Positions 35,463 to 46,115 of a stretch of 63,107 bases of DNA are shown one piece after another. Made by a program: the position numbers and the translations under genes. This stretch comes from a virus. The notes under the pieces are model-generated. The model was given only the letters and a program-made list of their open reading frames with translations. It made no database searches and was not told where the DNA came from. The number at the start of each line of letters is the position of its first letter. Position 1 is the stretch's first letter. The stretch is taken from positions 1-63,107 of IMG/VR virus record IMGVR_UViG_3300030104_000829. The stretch is one strand, 5' to 3'.

Positions 35463-38400
35463 ATGGAATTAGTAGAAAAAGTACAAGAACTACAAGCTAT
35501 TAAACCACCTTTAGATATCGATGAGATAAATAGAAGAATACAAGAGTGGAAAAAATCTACTGGTTATAAAGCACCAGAGGCGGTAGAAGTTAAAGAAGTA
35601 AAGACAAACGACTCCCAGACACAGGATCCGAGCTCGGAGTCAGAAGACAATACAGGATCCGAATCGGACGATGGATCTTCACAGCAACCACTTTTTAGTT
35701 TATCTTCAACATCAAGTTTGTCTAATAAAAAAGGTGGATTTGGAACAGGTGAGTTCGCTGGTTCATTAAATAAGTTTAGACAAGAAGAACAACAGAAAAA
35801 AATTAACCAATATACTTCTGTTGCTAAACCAAATGAAATTATAACTAAAAACGGTTATGATTTTAAGTATGATGAAAATGGTATATATTATTATAAACCT
35901 AAAGGATCTTCAGATGATAAATGGAAAACTTATAAAGATAAAAATGGTGCAGGTAATTTAGGTATAGCAGCTCAATTTGGTCATTCAGATTTTGACTCAA
36001 GTGCGTCATATTCCACAAGAAAGCAATTAAAAGAAGGTGAAGAAGTTTATAGTAGTATTGATGGTCAATTAATTATTACGGAGGGTAAACAATATACTTT
36101 GACTCCAGAAATGTTAGAATTAGAAAAAGAGTTTTTAGAAGCAACTTCTTTAACTGATAATGACAATATAGATATACAAAAAGATGTAGATAAATGGTTT
36201 TCAAAGAAAGTTATACCTCAATATAAAACAGAACCATATGTAGATCCATATTCAAAAACGGGTAATGTTAAGAAAAGAAAAGTTAAGACAGGTGAAATGA
36301 TACCTAATCCTGAGTGGGAGCAAGCTCAAATAAAATCAAAAGAAGCTTGGGATAAACTAGATCCCAAACCTACTGATATTTCAGAGCAGCAGTGGATTGA
36401 AAACAATATGAAAAAAACTTATACTGCTGAGTTAGTAGATAAGAAAGAAAAAGACAAACTAGAATCTTGGATAGAAGATCAAGATAGTAAATTTAACTGG
36501 AAAAGAGCGCTTCAGCTTTTTGGACCAGCAAGAGGTGCAGTTCTTGCCGGCGAAAGTGTTGTTGAAAAAGGCGACAAGCAAAAAGCAGTTAAATATATTC
36601 AAGATATAAGAAAACTTAATTTAGATAATAAAGAAAAAGATGCTAATAATTTTGCTAATTCGGCTAAAACTAGCATAGAAGCCTTAAATAATCAAATAAT
36701 TATCTTATCTAAAGCCAAATATCAAACTGAAGGGGAAGCAAAAAGAGGAAAGGCTTTAATAACTAAACTTACTGAAAAAAGAGATAAAATATTTGGACTT
36801 TATGAGTCTAAAATAGAGGACTTAAACACCATGATGCTTGAGCCTGAGTACAAAAACTTGAGCACAAGACTTGATTATTTAGAAAGAAATTTTAATCCTA
36901 TAGCTATTTTTGGTGAAAATGTTAAAATTGCCGCGGTTAACGCAGGAAAGTCTATACTTGATCTTGGACACATGGTTGTTAACGCACCAAATGCTTTTGG
37001 TATTACTGATAATCCTATAACATCAAAAGTTTTTAATGTTTTTTCACCTGGTGCTTCTTTAGCGGCTAAGTTTTTAAGATCAGACGCTTATACAGAAGCT
37101 AGGGGAAATTTAAATAATATAGTTGATGCTTATGTAGAGCAAACTTCTAATGGTATTGCTCATGCTCAAACTTTATCTGATTTAAAAGACGGTGATGATT
37201 GGGGTAGATATTTTTCAACGATGCTTGGAAGTCAGTCTATTAACACTGCTGTTATGTTTATGGGTGGTGGTGCTGCTTTACCTATATTAACAGGTCAAGC
37301 TGTTGGCTCTAGTTATCGCGAAATGGAAAAAGATAATGAAGAAAAAGCAGCTAAAGGTCAACCAGTTTTTTCTCCACTTCAAATGTATGGAGTAGCAATA
37401 GGTAATGGTATTTTAGAATTTGGTTCTGAAAGAATATCACTCGGTATAATAAATAGATCTAGAGCCGCTTTTAATTCTATGGGTCCTAGTGTAAGGCAGG
37501 GTTTTTCTCAACAAGTTGCTAGTTTATTAACAACAAAAGGAGCAACTAGAACAGCTAAAGGTATTGGATACTTTGGTTTGGACGCAACTAAAGAAGGTGC
37601 TTCAGAAGGTTTCGTTGAATTAGGTGGGAACATGTTTGACAGATATATATTAGGCAAAGATGTGAATCTTTTTGATGGTGTTCCAGACGCTACTTTTAGT
37701 GGAGCTTTTATGGCTAGTGGTGTTTATAAAGCACCAGCGTTATTTGCTAATGTATCTCAAATGGTTCAAGGGCCAGATAGTAATACTAAAATAGCTAACA
37801 ATAGGTCTAAAATATTAGAATTACAAAATACACTAATAGCTAATCCTAACATGTCAGATGCTAATAGAGCTAGATTAAACGATCAAATAGTAGATTTAAC
37901 CAGAAGCTCTAGTAATGAAATAAATAAAACACTAAACAGATTTAGTGAAATGGATAGATCTGAGATTGATGATTTATCTGATATAGAATTACAAGTAAAC
38001 AACAAAAGAAAGGCTATTGACGAAGTTAATTCTGATCCTAACTTTAATGATAAAGAACCTGAGATAAATAGAATTAAAAATGAAATACTAGAGCTTGAAA
38101 TACAAAAAAATAATATCTTAAAACCTTATATTGATGCTGATGCTAAACAAAGCAAAAAACCTAAATTAGATGGTTCAGGTAGTTTTACAGAATTTAATAT
38201 TCCACCAGTTGAATTAACTAATAGAATTCAAAAAGGTGCTGACGTTGTAGCTGATCAATTAGGTGATGTCGGTATTACTAGATTTGACACAACAGAAGAC
38301 ATTGTTGGAGCTTTTGAAACGTTAAAAGAACAAGGTATAAAGCTAGATGTAGCAACAAACGATGCTGGCGAGATACTAGATGCTAAAGACCAAGGGTATG

Positions 38401-41400
38401 GTATAATAGCTACTTTACCAGATGGAACTAAACAAATTGTTATAAACAATGCCTCAAGTGAAGCTGACGGTACTATACCCGCTGACAACCACGAGTTAAT
38501 ACACGCTTTTGCTAGTAAAGTAAATCCTGATCTTTTACTTAAAATGGGTATAGATTTAAAAAATAAACTAGATAACGATCCTTTTGTTAAAGTTGATGCT
38601 ACAACTAAATCTTTATTAAACGATTATGCAACTGACTTAAAAGATGGTAAAATAAGTGAAGCTACTTTTTATGAAGAAGTTATGGCTGTTACGAGTGACG
38701 CTTTAACTACTGGTGGTATTCAAATAACTGACCCAACTAAATTTGCTCAAACATGGAATTTTTTAGAAACTATAGGCTGGAATCAAAGTTTTAAAGACGG
38801 AGATCAAGTTATAGACTTTTTAAAAGGATTTAATAAAGATTTATTAAGTGGCGAAGGTTTATCGCAGCAAACATTAGATGCGGCACAAGTTGAATTAGAT
38901 ACTGAAAACCTTGATGAAGTTGACTTAGGCACTGTTAAAAAATCTAATAAAAAGCAGGAAAAAGTAGATAATGCAGCTGGACCTAAAGACGATGCTGGTA
39001 ATTACACAGTTACTAAAGCTGAATGGGATGCGGGTAAAGCTGATCAAGCAATAGGTGATTTATTTGGTAATAATACTCTTCAAGGTTTAATTGAAAGTAA
39101 AATACCTTCACCAAGTCAACAGCCTCCTGGTTTTAGTAAAGATGATTTTGTACAAGCAACCGTCACAGAGTTAATACCTCATATTAGAAACTTTAATCCA
39201 GAAGTAAACAATAGTTTATCTGGCTGGATAAATTCTCAATTATCTAATAAAATTGGTAATGTATTTAAAAAAGGAGAAGCAGGTACTAAAGATGTTTTTG
39301 AAGCAGATGTGACCGAAGCAAAAGGCGTTGTAGCTGAAACAGAAACAGAAGTAGAAACACAAGCACCTAGAAGAAAAAGAAGTCCAAAAGGAGATGCTAT
39401 TTATAGCTCTGTATTAACAGAAAACCTAGGCACAGATGTTGCTCCTGCTATTGAAACAGCAATACAGACTGATCTTAAAACGACACCTGTAGCTAATATG
39501 GCAGGTACTAGAAATATAGGTCCGGCTTTAGGTAGAACACTGGGAAAAGCTTTTGGTATTAATCCTAAAGTTTTTACAGACAAAAGACAAAACATACAGA
39601 AAAAAGATTTAAAAGGTTTAGTAAACTTAAAACAATATCTTAACAATAATGCTCAGCAAGATTTTAAAAACTTACCTGATGCTTATGATTCTAGTGGTAA
39701 ATCTACTTTTATACCTAACAACATATTAAATGCTTTATATGTTAAAGATGGAAAAGGTAAATGGAAATTAGATCCTAGCAAAACAGTTGCTGACTATAAA
39801 AACTTATTAGGTGATATAACTAGTGATAAACCTATATATAGAGCAGCAGAAGCTCAAACCATAAAAGGTTTAGCTGGATTATCTTTTAGAAATAAAATGT
39901 TTGAAACTGCTTTTCCCAAAGCAGAATTAAGAGTTGGTACTGGTGTTAAGTTTAGTAAAAAAGCAGATAAAAATAAAACAATAAAAAAACAACAAGAAGA
40001 TATTGTAGAAAGCTTTGGCGCTAAAGTAATAAAAAAAGGTAAAGAAGGAGTTAACAGGGTTTCAGAGTTTATAACTAGTGGTATGGTAGATGGTTTTGGA
40101 GATGCTACTTCATTGCTTTTAACACCATCAACGTGGGCTGGAGCAGGTAATAATATAGCTTCAGCTTTAAAAAGAGGTTTTTTAGCTATTAACGACGCTT
40201 CAAGAGCTTCAAAAAATAAAAAAGACTCTATAGATGGAGTTAAAAATGGTGATATACTTGAATTAAAAACTGTAAAAGGAGAAGTAAACCAAAAAACTAA
40301 TGTTAAAAACCTAGATAAAGATACACAAAGAGATATTAAAAATGCCATAGGTAGTCAAAAAGGTGCTGCTAAAGCTGAAAAGAACCAAGGACAACAAAAC
40401 TCTATTTTAAAAGGTAAAAACTTTATTCTTGATGGTATTAGAAAAATAGTTTTAAATAATAAATTTGATATAGCTGGTTTACAATTTATGCTAGGTAATC
40501 AAAATGCTAATGCTGGTTTAGCTAGAAACATGGCTACAATTAACAATGACGGTAGAACAAACAAAAAAGGTAAAGCATACGAAGAACATTGGTTTCCAAT
40601 GAGTGCTTGGGTAACAAACACATTAAAAGCTTCTGGTCTTAGTGACGCGGTGTGGAAGGGTTGGAAAGATTTGTCAAACGAAATTTACTATCAAGAAATA
40701 GTTAACAAAGATCTTCAAGAAAATCACTTAGATAAAACTTATGATGTAAAAATGCCAGATGGTTCTGTTGTAAAATGGAACTCAAAGAGTGGTTTGCATC
40801 CTTTACTAGACAATGCTATAAATTTAGGTTTAGAAACAGGTGATTTTAGTGATGCTAAGAGATTAGCTGATATAAGAAAATATCCTGGAAAAGATGTACA
40901 TACTGCTGTTAATCCATTTACACATGGTAGAAACGGCGTTAGTGATGCTGTTAGATATGATATTATAGTAAGTAAAGATTTACAATCAAATCCTAACATA
41001 CAGCATGCTACTAGCTCTTTAATAAATGAAATTATAATTGGAAAAATAACTTCTAAGCAAGCTCAAGAAAGAATAGACGCCTACGAAACAACAGCTAAAG
41101 ACGAAGTTAAGTCAAGTAAAAAAAATAATAAAACTTTTGGAGACAAAGTAAATCCTGATTCTACTATAGAAGATCAAATAAAAGATCTAGGTAATTATGA
41201 TAAAGCTGCAGACCTAGGTAGAGCATTAGATACTCCAACAAAAGGTATTAGTGTTTTTGATTTTGATGACACGTTAGCTAAAACAAAAGAAAAAGTAATA
41301 GTAAACAAAAGAGATGGTTCTACCGTAGAAATATCTGCATCTGAGTTTGCTCAACAAGCAGCTAATTTAGAAGCTGATGGAGCTGCATTTGATTTTACTA

Positions 41401-43922
41401 ATTTTGAAAAAGTTGCTGATGGTACATCAAAAGGACCATTAGCTGATCTTGCTTTAAAACGTCAAGATAAGTTTGGTAGTAAAGATATTTTTGTATTAAC
41501 AGCTAGACCTCAGGTTTCTGCTTCAGCAATTAAAACATTTTTAGATGGTATTGGTTTAAATTTACCTTTAGGAAATATAACAGGATTAGCAGACGGAACA
41601 CCAGGTGCAAAAGGTAGATGGGTTGCAAGTAAAGCAGCGGAAGGTTATAATGATTTTTATTTTGCTGATGATGCTGTAAAAAATGTTAAAGCAGTAAAAG
41701 AAGTATTAGATCAAATAGATGTTAAGTCTGACGTACAAATAGCTAAACAAAGTAAAAAGAAAAACTTTGATAAAATATTTAACGATATACTAGAAAGCTC
41801 TACCGGTATTGAGTCATTTAAAGAATATTCAAAAGCAAAAGCTCAAACTGTAGGTAAGAAAAAAGGTAAATTTAGTTTCTTTACTACACCTTCAGCTGAA
41901 GACTTTTTAGGTTTATTATATAAAACACTAGGTAAAGGAAAAGTTGGTGAAGCTCAAATAGATTTTTATAAGAAAAATTTATTAGACACTTACGATAGAG
42001 CTGAATTAGCTACAACAAGAGCTAAAATTCAAGCTGCTGCAGACTTTAAAAAGTTAAAAGGTAATTTAAAAACATTACCTAAAAGCTTAAGTAAAGAAAT
42101 GGGTTACGGTGGATTTACGCATTCACAAGCTGCAAGAGTTGCTGTATGGACTAGACAAGGTATGACTATACCTGGTCTTTCTAAAACTGATTTAAAAGCA
42201 TTAAATGATTTTGTAGATAAAAATGCTGAAATGAATACTCTTGTTGATGAATTAATGAAAATACAAAAAGGCAAAGAGTATCCAGCTCCAAGCGATAGTT
42301 GGTTGGCTGGAACTATTACCACAGATGTATTAAATGGTATAACAAAAGTAAACAGAAAAGAATATTTACAAGAGTGGCAAGAAAATGTAGACATTATATT
42401 TTCTGACAAAAACATGAACAAGTTGGAAGCCGCATACGGTCCTAAGTATGTAGAAGCTTTACGTGATCAATTACGTAGAATGAAGTCAGGATCTAATAGA
42501 CCTATCGGTGGTTCTAGGGTTGTTAACAACCTTTTAGATTGGCTTAATAACTCTGTAGGTGCTATTATGTTCTTAAACACTAGATCAGCCGTCTTACAAA
42601 CTCTTTCAGCAGTTAACTTTATAGGTGTTGGAAACAATAGTTTAATAAATTCTGCTAAAGCTTTTGCTAATCAAAAACAATATTGGAAAGATTTTAAGAC
42701 ATTAATGAACTCTCCTTACTTAGTTGAAAGACGTAATGGCTTAAAAATAAATGTAAGTGAATCTGAAATAGCCGATGCAGTTGCTGAAAGTTCTGATAAA
42801 CCTAAAGCTGCTTTAAATTATTTATTGAATAAAGGATTTGTATTAACTAGGTTTGCTGACAGTTTTGCTATTGCAACAGGTGGCGCTGGTTTCTATAGAA
42901 ATCAATTAGACATGTATATTAAGCAAGGTATGCCACAAGATCTTGCACAAAAACAAGCTTTTGAAGATTTTTATGCTATTGCAGAGAAAAATCAGCAATC
43001 AAGTAATCCAAGCAAAATATCACAACAACAAGCAAGCGGTGCTGGTCGTGTAATACTAGCTTTTGCTAATACACCAATGCAGTATGCTCGTATTATAAAA
43101 AGATCTACACAAGATCTAATAAGTGGTAGAGGAGATTGGAAGAAAAACGTAGGCACGATAGCTTTTTATGGTGTAGCACAAAACTTAATATTTAACGCCA
43201 TGCAAAACGCTTTATTTGCTGACGCTTTTGGTGAAGAAGAAGAAGAAGAAAAAGACAACAACAAAACAGGTAGAATAGCTAACGGTATGGCTGATTCTTT
43301 GTTAGATGGTTTAGGTATACAAGGTAAAGCTGCTTTAGCACTTAAAAACTCTTTAATAACTTTAGCTAAAGAAAATGATAAAAAATCACCTAAGTTTGTA
43401 AAAGCTGTTTATGACTTATTTGATTTTTCACCACCATTAGATTCTAAGTTTAGAAAATTAAGAGTTGCTGCTAATACTTTTACATGGGATAGACAGTTAA
43501 TGAAAGAAAAAGGATTTAGCTTAGATAACCCTGCTTATTTAGCTGGCGCACAGGTTATATCAGGTTTAACAAACCTACCTCTTGATAGAGCTATTCAAAA
43601 AATGAATAACATTAGAGGTATAATGAGTGAGCAATCTCAGAACTGGCAAAAAGTTGCTTTAGCTTTAGGTTGGTCAACTTGGGATGTTGGATTAGGATAT
43701 TATGGTGGGTTTGATCCTGTAAAACCTCTTACGCCAGAACAACAATATGATTTAGATGTTTCTAACATGAAAAAAGAAACTACATCTAAACAACAAAAAC
43801 AAATGTTGCTAGACTTAGGTTTAACAAGACAAGAGCTTAAAAAGTTAAGATACGAAGAAGATAGAGTTAAAAAAATAATTGAACTACAAAAAAAGAAAAA
43901 AAATGCCAGATCCAAAGAATAA
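35463..43922 (+). CDS. Giant multidomain internal virion (polyvalent-type) protein, 2819 aa
   Basis: Acidic, Ser-rich N-terminus, then helical blocks. HELIH at residues 1010-1014 is a zincin metalloprotease motif. A HAD-type phosphatase follows: FDFDDT at 1932-1937 (nucleophile Asp 1933, acid Asp 1935), LTARP, a conserved Lys in GAKGRW, and FADDAVKN. Membrane-tropic helices occur around 560-650. The C-terminus (LNTRSAVLQTLSAVNFI, PMQYARIIKRSTQDL) resembles the large packaged proteins of phages. It would be injected with the DNA, carrying enzymatic domains into the host. Confidence 0.75.
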   Translation: MELVEKVQELQAIKPPLDIDEINRRIQEWKKSTGYKAPEAVEVKEVKTNDSQTQDPSSESEDNTGSESDDGSSQQPLFSLSSTSSLSNKKGGFGTGEFAGSLNKFRQEEQQKKINQYTSVAKPNEIITKNGYDFKYDENGIYYYKPKGSSDDKWKTYKDKNGAGNLGIAAQFGHSDFDSSASYSTRKQLKEGEEVYSSIDGQLIITEGKQYTLTPEMLELEKEFLEATSLTDNDNIDIQKDVDKWFSKKVIPQYKTEPYVDPYSKTGNVKKRKVKTGEMIPNPEWEQAQIKSKEAWDKLDPKPTDISEQQWIENNMKKTYTAELVDKKEKDKLESWIEDQDSKFNWKRALQLFGPARGAVLAGESVVEKGDKQKAVKYIQDIRKLNLDNKEKDANNFANSAKTSIEALNNQIIILSKAKYQTEGEAKRGKALITKLTEKRDKIFGLYESKIEDLNTMMLEPEYKNLSTRLDYLERNFNPIAIFGENVKIAAVNAGKSILDLGHMVVNAPNAFGITDNPITSKVFNVFSPGASLAAKFLRSDAYTEARGNLNNIVDAYVEQTSNGIAHAQTLSDLKDGDDWGRYFSTMLGSQSINTAVMFMGGGAALPILTGQAVGSSYREMEKDNEEKAAKGQPVFSPLQMYGVAIGNGILEFGSERISLGIINRSRAAFNSMGPSVRQGFSQQVASLLTTKGATRTAKGIGYFGLDATKEGASEGFVELGGNMFDRYILGKDVNLFDGVPDATFSGAFMASGVYKAPALFANVSQMVQGPDSNTKIANNRSKILELQNTLIANPNMSDANRARLNDQIVDLTRSSSNEINKTLNRFSEMDRSEIDDLSDIELQVNNKRKAIDEVNSDPNFNDKEPEINRIKNEILELEIQKNNILKPYIDADAKQSKKPKLDGSGSFTEFNIPPVELTNRIQKGADVVADQLGDVGITRFDTTEDIVGAFETLKEQGIKLDVATNDAGEILDAKDQGYGIIATLPDGTKQIVINNASSEADGTIPADNHELIHAFASKVNPDLLLKMGIDLKNKLDNDPFVKVDATTKSLLNDYATDLKDGKISEATFYEEVMAVTSDALTTGGIQITDPTKFAQTWNFLETIGWNQSFKDGDQVIDFLKGFNKDLLSGEGLSQQTLDAAQVELDTENLDEVDLGTVKKSNKKQEKVDNAAGPKDDAGNYTVTKAEWDAGKADQAIGDLFGNNTLQGLIESKIPSPSQQPPGFSKDDFVQATVTELIPHIRNFNPEVNNSLSGWINSQLSNKIGNVFKKGEAGTKDVFEADVTEAKGVVAETETEVETQAPRRKRSPKGDAIYSSVLTENLGTDVAPAIETAIQTDLKTTPVANMAGTRNIGPALGRTLGKAFGINPKVFTDKRQNIQKKDLKGLVNLKQYLNNNAQQDFKNLPDAYDSSGKSTFIPNNILNALYVKDGKGKWKLDPSKTVADYKNLLGDITSDKPIYRAAEAQTIKGLAGLSFRNKMFETAFPKAELRVGTGVKFSKKADKNKTIKKQQEDIVESFGAKVIKKGKEGVNRVSEFITSGMVDGFGDATSLLLTPSTWAGAGNNIASALKRGFLAINDASRASKNKKDSIDGVKNGDILELKTVKGEVNQKTNVKNLDKDTQRDIKNAIGSQKGAAKAEKNQGQQNSILKGKNFILDGIRKIVLNNKFDIAGLQFMLGNQNANAGLARNMATINNDGRTNKKGKAYEEHWFPMSAWVTNTLKASGLSDAVWKGWKDLSNEIYYQEIVNKDLQENHLDKTYDVKMPDGSVVKWNSKSGLHPLLDNAINLGLETGDFSDAKRLADIRKYPGKDVHTAVNPFTHGRNGVSDAVRYDIIVSKDLQSNPNIQHATSSLINEIIIGKITSKQAQERIDAYETTAKDEVKSSKKNNKTFGDKVNPDSTIEDQIKDLGNYDKAADLGRALDTPTKGISVFDFDDTLAKTKEKVIVNKRDGSTVEISASEFAQQAANLEADGAAFDFTNFEKVADGTSKGPLADLALKRQDKFGSKDIFVLTARPQVSASAIKTFLDGIGLNLPLGNITGLADGTPGAKGRWVASKAAEGYNDFYFADDAVKNVKAVKEVLDQIDVKSDVQIAKQSKKKNFDKIFNDILESSTGIESFKEYSKAKAQTVGKKKGKFSFFTTPSAEDFLGLLYKTLGKGKVGEAQIDFYKKNLLDTYDRAELATTRAKIQAAADFKKLKGNLKTLPKSLSKEMGYGGFTHSQAARVAVWTRQGMTIPGLSKTDLKALNDFVDKNAEMNTLVDELMKIQKGKEYPAPSDSWLAGTITTDVLNGITKVNRKEYLQEWQENVDIIFSDKNMNKLEAAYGPKYVEALRDQLRRMKSGSNRPIGGSRVVNNLLDWLNNSVGAIMFLNTRSAVLQTLSAVNFIGVGNNSLINSAKAFANQKQYWKDFKTLMNSPYLVERRNGLKINVSESEIADAVAESSDKPKAALNYLLNKGFVLTRFADSFAIATGGAGFYRNQLDMYIKQGMPQDLAQKQAFEDFYAIAEKNQQSSNPSKISQQQASGAGRVILAFANTPMQYARIIKRSTQDLISGRGDWKKNVGTIAFYGVAQNLIFNAMQNALFADAFGEEEEEEKDNNKTGRIANGMADSLLDGLGIQGKAALALKNSLITLAKENDKKSPKFVKAVYDLFDFSPPLDSKFRKLRVAANTFTWDRQLMKEKGFSLDNPAYLAGAQVISGLTNLPLDRAIQKMNNIRGIMSEQSQNWQKVALALGWSTWDVGLGYYGGFDPVKPLTPEQQYDLDVSNMKKETTSKQQKQMLLDLGLTRQELKKLRYEEDRVKKIIELQKKKKNARSKE

Positions 43923-44289
43923 AAAACACAGAGATACCATAAGAATTAATAATCCTAGTAAAATTTACAAGCCAAACGACCACGTTACAGAAGATGATTT
44001 TGAAAAGCAATTTGCTCAAATAAAAGGAGATTCATCTACTTTTCCGCAATCATCTGTTGAAGATTACTCTAATATAAAAGTAGACGACATAGGACCTTAT
44101 GTTGTTAGAAATTCTTCTAATAAAATGAAAACAGAAGGCTCGGCTTTATACGCGAAAATAAGTGCTAGCTGTAAAGCAGCTGCAAAAAGAAAATTTAAAG
44201 TTTGGCCTAGTGCTTATGCTTCAGGTTGGGGTGTAAGATGTACTAAAGCTGGTGGACCAAGTAAGTTTGGCGGAGGTAAAAAGAAATAA
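43903..44289 (+). CDS. Small basic protein with KVWPSAYASGW motif (128 aa)
   Basis: The start is taken at ATG 43903 (MPDPKNKKHRDTIRI), overlapping the giant gene by 20 bases; an upstream ATG at 43879 would overlap more. The C-terminal half ALYAKISASCKAAAKRKFKVWPSAYASGWGVRC and a Gly-Lys tail form a short module known from small proteins of marine phages and some large viruses, function unknown. Likely virion-associated and nucleic-acid-binding. Confidence 0.7.
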   Translation: MPDPKNKKHRDTIRINNPSKIYKPNDHVTEDDFEKQFAQIKGDSSTFPQSSVEDYSNIKVDDIGPYVVRNSSNKMKTEGSALYAKISASCKAAAKRKFKVWPSAYASGWGVRCTKAGGPSKFGGGKKK

Positions 44290-44531
44290 TGGCAAAAGAA
44301 AAAAGACCTGAGTGGAAAGACTCTGATGCACCAGACGCTAAAGGTAAGTTTAGAGATCTTAGTTGTGAAGCTTTGGCTAACTGGCTTATTAAAAGTAGAA
44401 AAGGTAATAAAAAGAAAATTGTTGGTAGTTTAAACCAACAGATAGTGTTTAACCGCAAGCGTAATCCTAGCTATGCTAAAAAAATGAAGTGTGCTAGAAA
44501 TAAAGCAATGCGTAAATTAGATAAATCATGA
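44289..44531 (+). CDS. Small Lys-rich protein (80 aa)
   Basis: Begins MAKEKRPEWKDSDAPDAKG and has LSCEALANWLIKSRKGNKKKIVGSLNQQ with a conserved Cys, then a basic helix MKCARNKAMRKLDKS. Coupled to both neighbours (TAATG and ATGA overlaps). Part of a set of four small, very basic late proteins; their role is unknown. Confidence 0.6.
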   Translation: MAKEKRPEWKDSDAPDAKGKFRDLSCEALANWLIKSRKGNKKKIVGSLNQQIVFNRKRNPSYAKKMKCARNKAMRKLDKS

Positions 44532-44932
44532 GTTATAAACAAGGAACACCAATGTTACATTGCGCTGCTACAGTAATGCACTCAAAACCCTGGAATAAAA
44601 TGCGTAATAGAACCGCTGCTGTTGCTGGGAGAGGTGATGGTAATAAAGTAGGATTAAAGCATGCTGAAGAAGAAAGATCTCCACTTAATAAACAAAAAGG
44701 TGGTGGAACTACTAAAACTTGTTTGCCCGCTGCTAAAATACGCGGCATGAGTAAAGAAGAAAGACAGAAGCTAGTTAACTCTAAAAGAGCTGCTGGTGCA
44801 CAAGGTAAATATAAACGATCATCTTCAACAAACGTAAAAGGAGCTCGTAAAAAAGGAGCTACATTACGTGACTGGTTTGAAAATGAAGACTGGAGAAGGG
44901 TTGATGATCCATCTAAAAAATGTGGAGAATAA
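44528..44932 (+). CDS. Small Lys/Arg-rich protein (134 aa)
   Basis: Contains HAEEERSPLNKQKGGG, TCLPAAKIRGMSKEERQKLVNSKRAAG and KKGATLRDWFENEDWRRVDDPSKKCGE. The SPLNK echoes the SP motifs of the genes at 7464-9202. The KIRGMSKEERQKLVNSKR helix is basic. ATGA-coupled to its upstream gene. Function unknown. Confidence 0.6.
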   Translation: MSYKQGTPMLHCAATVMHSKPWNKMRNRTAAVAGRGDGNKVGLKHAEEERSPLNKQKGGGTTKTCLPAAKIRGMSKEERQKLVNSKRAAGAQGKYKRSSSTNVKGARKKGATLRDWFENEDWRRVDDPSKKCGE

Positions 44933-44933
44933 T

Positions 44934-46115
44934 ATGAAAAAAATACTATGTATATTGTTGTTGTTAATTACTTTTAATAGTAACGCACAAATATTTAAAA
45001 AGTTTTATAATAATGTATTAAAGTATTCTAGTGTATACGCGGCTGGTAATACTTCAAATTCATTTGAAACACCTCGTAAAGATTATTTTGTAAGACCTCC
45101 AGCTGATGGTAATTTGTATGATATACCACAAGTAATTGATGTTACTGAATATTTTCCAAATGATTATAGAATAGGTTTTGGTGTACGTAAATTAGCTAGA
45201 TTTGGATATGAAAATAAACCTAATTTTTATAATGGTACAGAAAACAATATAGCCTTGTCTGCACCTACTGCAGCTGTACAAGGCTTAGAATATTTATTTC
45301 ATTATGAAAAAGAAAGACAACGTGGTGATGAGTTTGAAAACTCTAGATATTTTATAAGACATACAGGTAAATACCACATAATAAAAGCAGAACAAAGACA
45401 AGCTGGTAACGTGGGTTTTAAATATCAATCTGCAGAAGCTAGACTGCGTTTGCCTATAGGTAATAAGTTTAGCATATCAGCCGGGGCTATATATAGAACA
45501 CACGAGCAAGCTTTTGGTTATAATCCTATAGAAATATGGCTAAATGAAACTCAAACTATTAACGGTCAAGAATACCCTGCTAATTACTGGTATGAACTAG
45601 GTTTTTTATATGGATATGATGATATATATTATACTGAAGAAGACGAGTTTGGTAACGAAAGATCTGACTGGTATTGGATTGATCCTGCCGGTAATAGAGT
45701 TGCTGATAGTGATTTAGAGTTTAGAAACACTGTATTTGGTGATTTAATGCTAAGATATAATAATGAGCAGTGGGATTTATTAGATCCTTTTGGTGAGGTT
45801 GCGCCTATAGTTGGTTTTGATTTTTATCACTATCAAAATAATTTTTGGCTACATGCTTATGGCAATTTAATACTACCTTATCACAAATATGTGAAAGGTG
45901 ATGTTGACTTTAGCTATTTAAACAGAAACAACTGGGGTAAAGGCGGTTTAATAGAAAACTCAGAATTAGAACAATGGCAAGACATACAAGGTGGTGTAAT
46001 GTTTGGTTGGAAAATATGGAAAACATTAGGATTGTTTGCAGAAGCTGAATATGTAAAGTTCTGGGATAGAGAAATATTTAATACAAGCTTCGGCATAAAT
46101 ATAACACTTAGGTAA
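44934..46115 (+). CDS. Outer-membrane beta-barrel-like protein with signal peptide (393 aa)
   Basis: Start at ATG 44934, one base after the preceding stop, gives a clean signal peptide MKKILCILLLLITFNSNAQ; a longer reading would lose it. The mature part alternates hydrophobic and polar residues with many Tyr, Trp and Phe girdles (FGFGVRKLARFGYEN, YYTEEDEFGNERSDWYWID) and ends SFGINITLR, a strand-like C-terminus. It should be an outer-membrane protein made late in infection, perhaps for receptor masking or lysis. Confidence 0.7.
   Translation: MKKILCILLLLITFNSNAQIFKKFYNNVLKYSSVYAAGNTSNSFETPRKDYFVRPPADGNLYDIPQVIDVTEYFPNDYRIGFGVRKLARFGYENKPNFYNGTENNIALSAPTAAVQGLEYLFHYEKERQRGDEFENSRYFIRHTGKYHIIKAEQRQAGNVGFKYQSAEARLRLPIGNKFSISAGAIYRTHEQAFGYNPIEIWLNETQTINGQEYPANYWYELGFLYGYDDIYYTEEDEFGNERSDWYWIDPAGNRVADSDLEFRNTVFGDLMLRYNNEQWDLLDPFGEVAPIVGFDFYHYQNNFWLHAYGNLILPYHKYVKGDVDFSYLNRNNWGKGGLIENSELEQWQDIQGGVMFGWKIWKTLGLFAEAEYVKFWDREIFNTSFGINITLR

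Noticed and set aside
44868-44933. Longer start for the outer-membrane protein
   Set aside because: It would overlap the previous gene by 65 bases and bury the signal peptide behind 22 charged residues.
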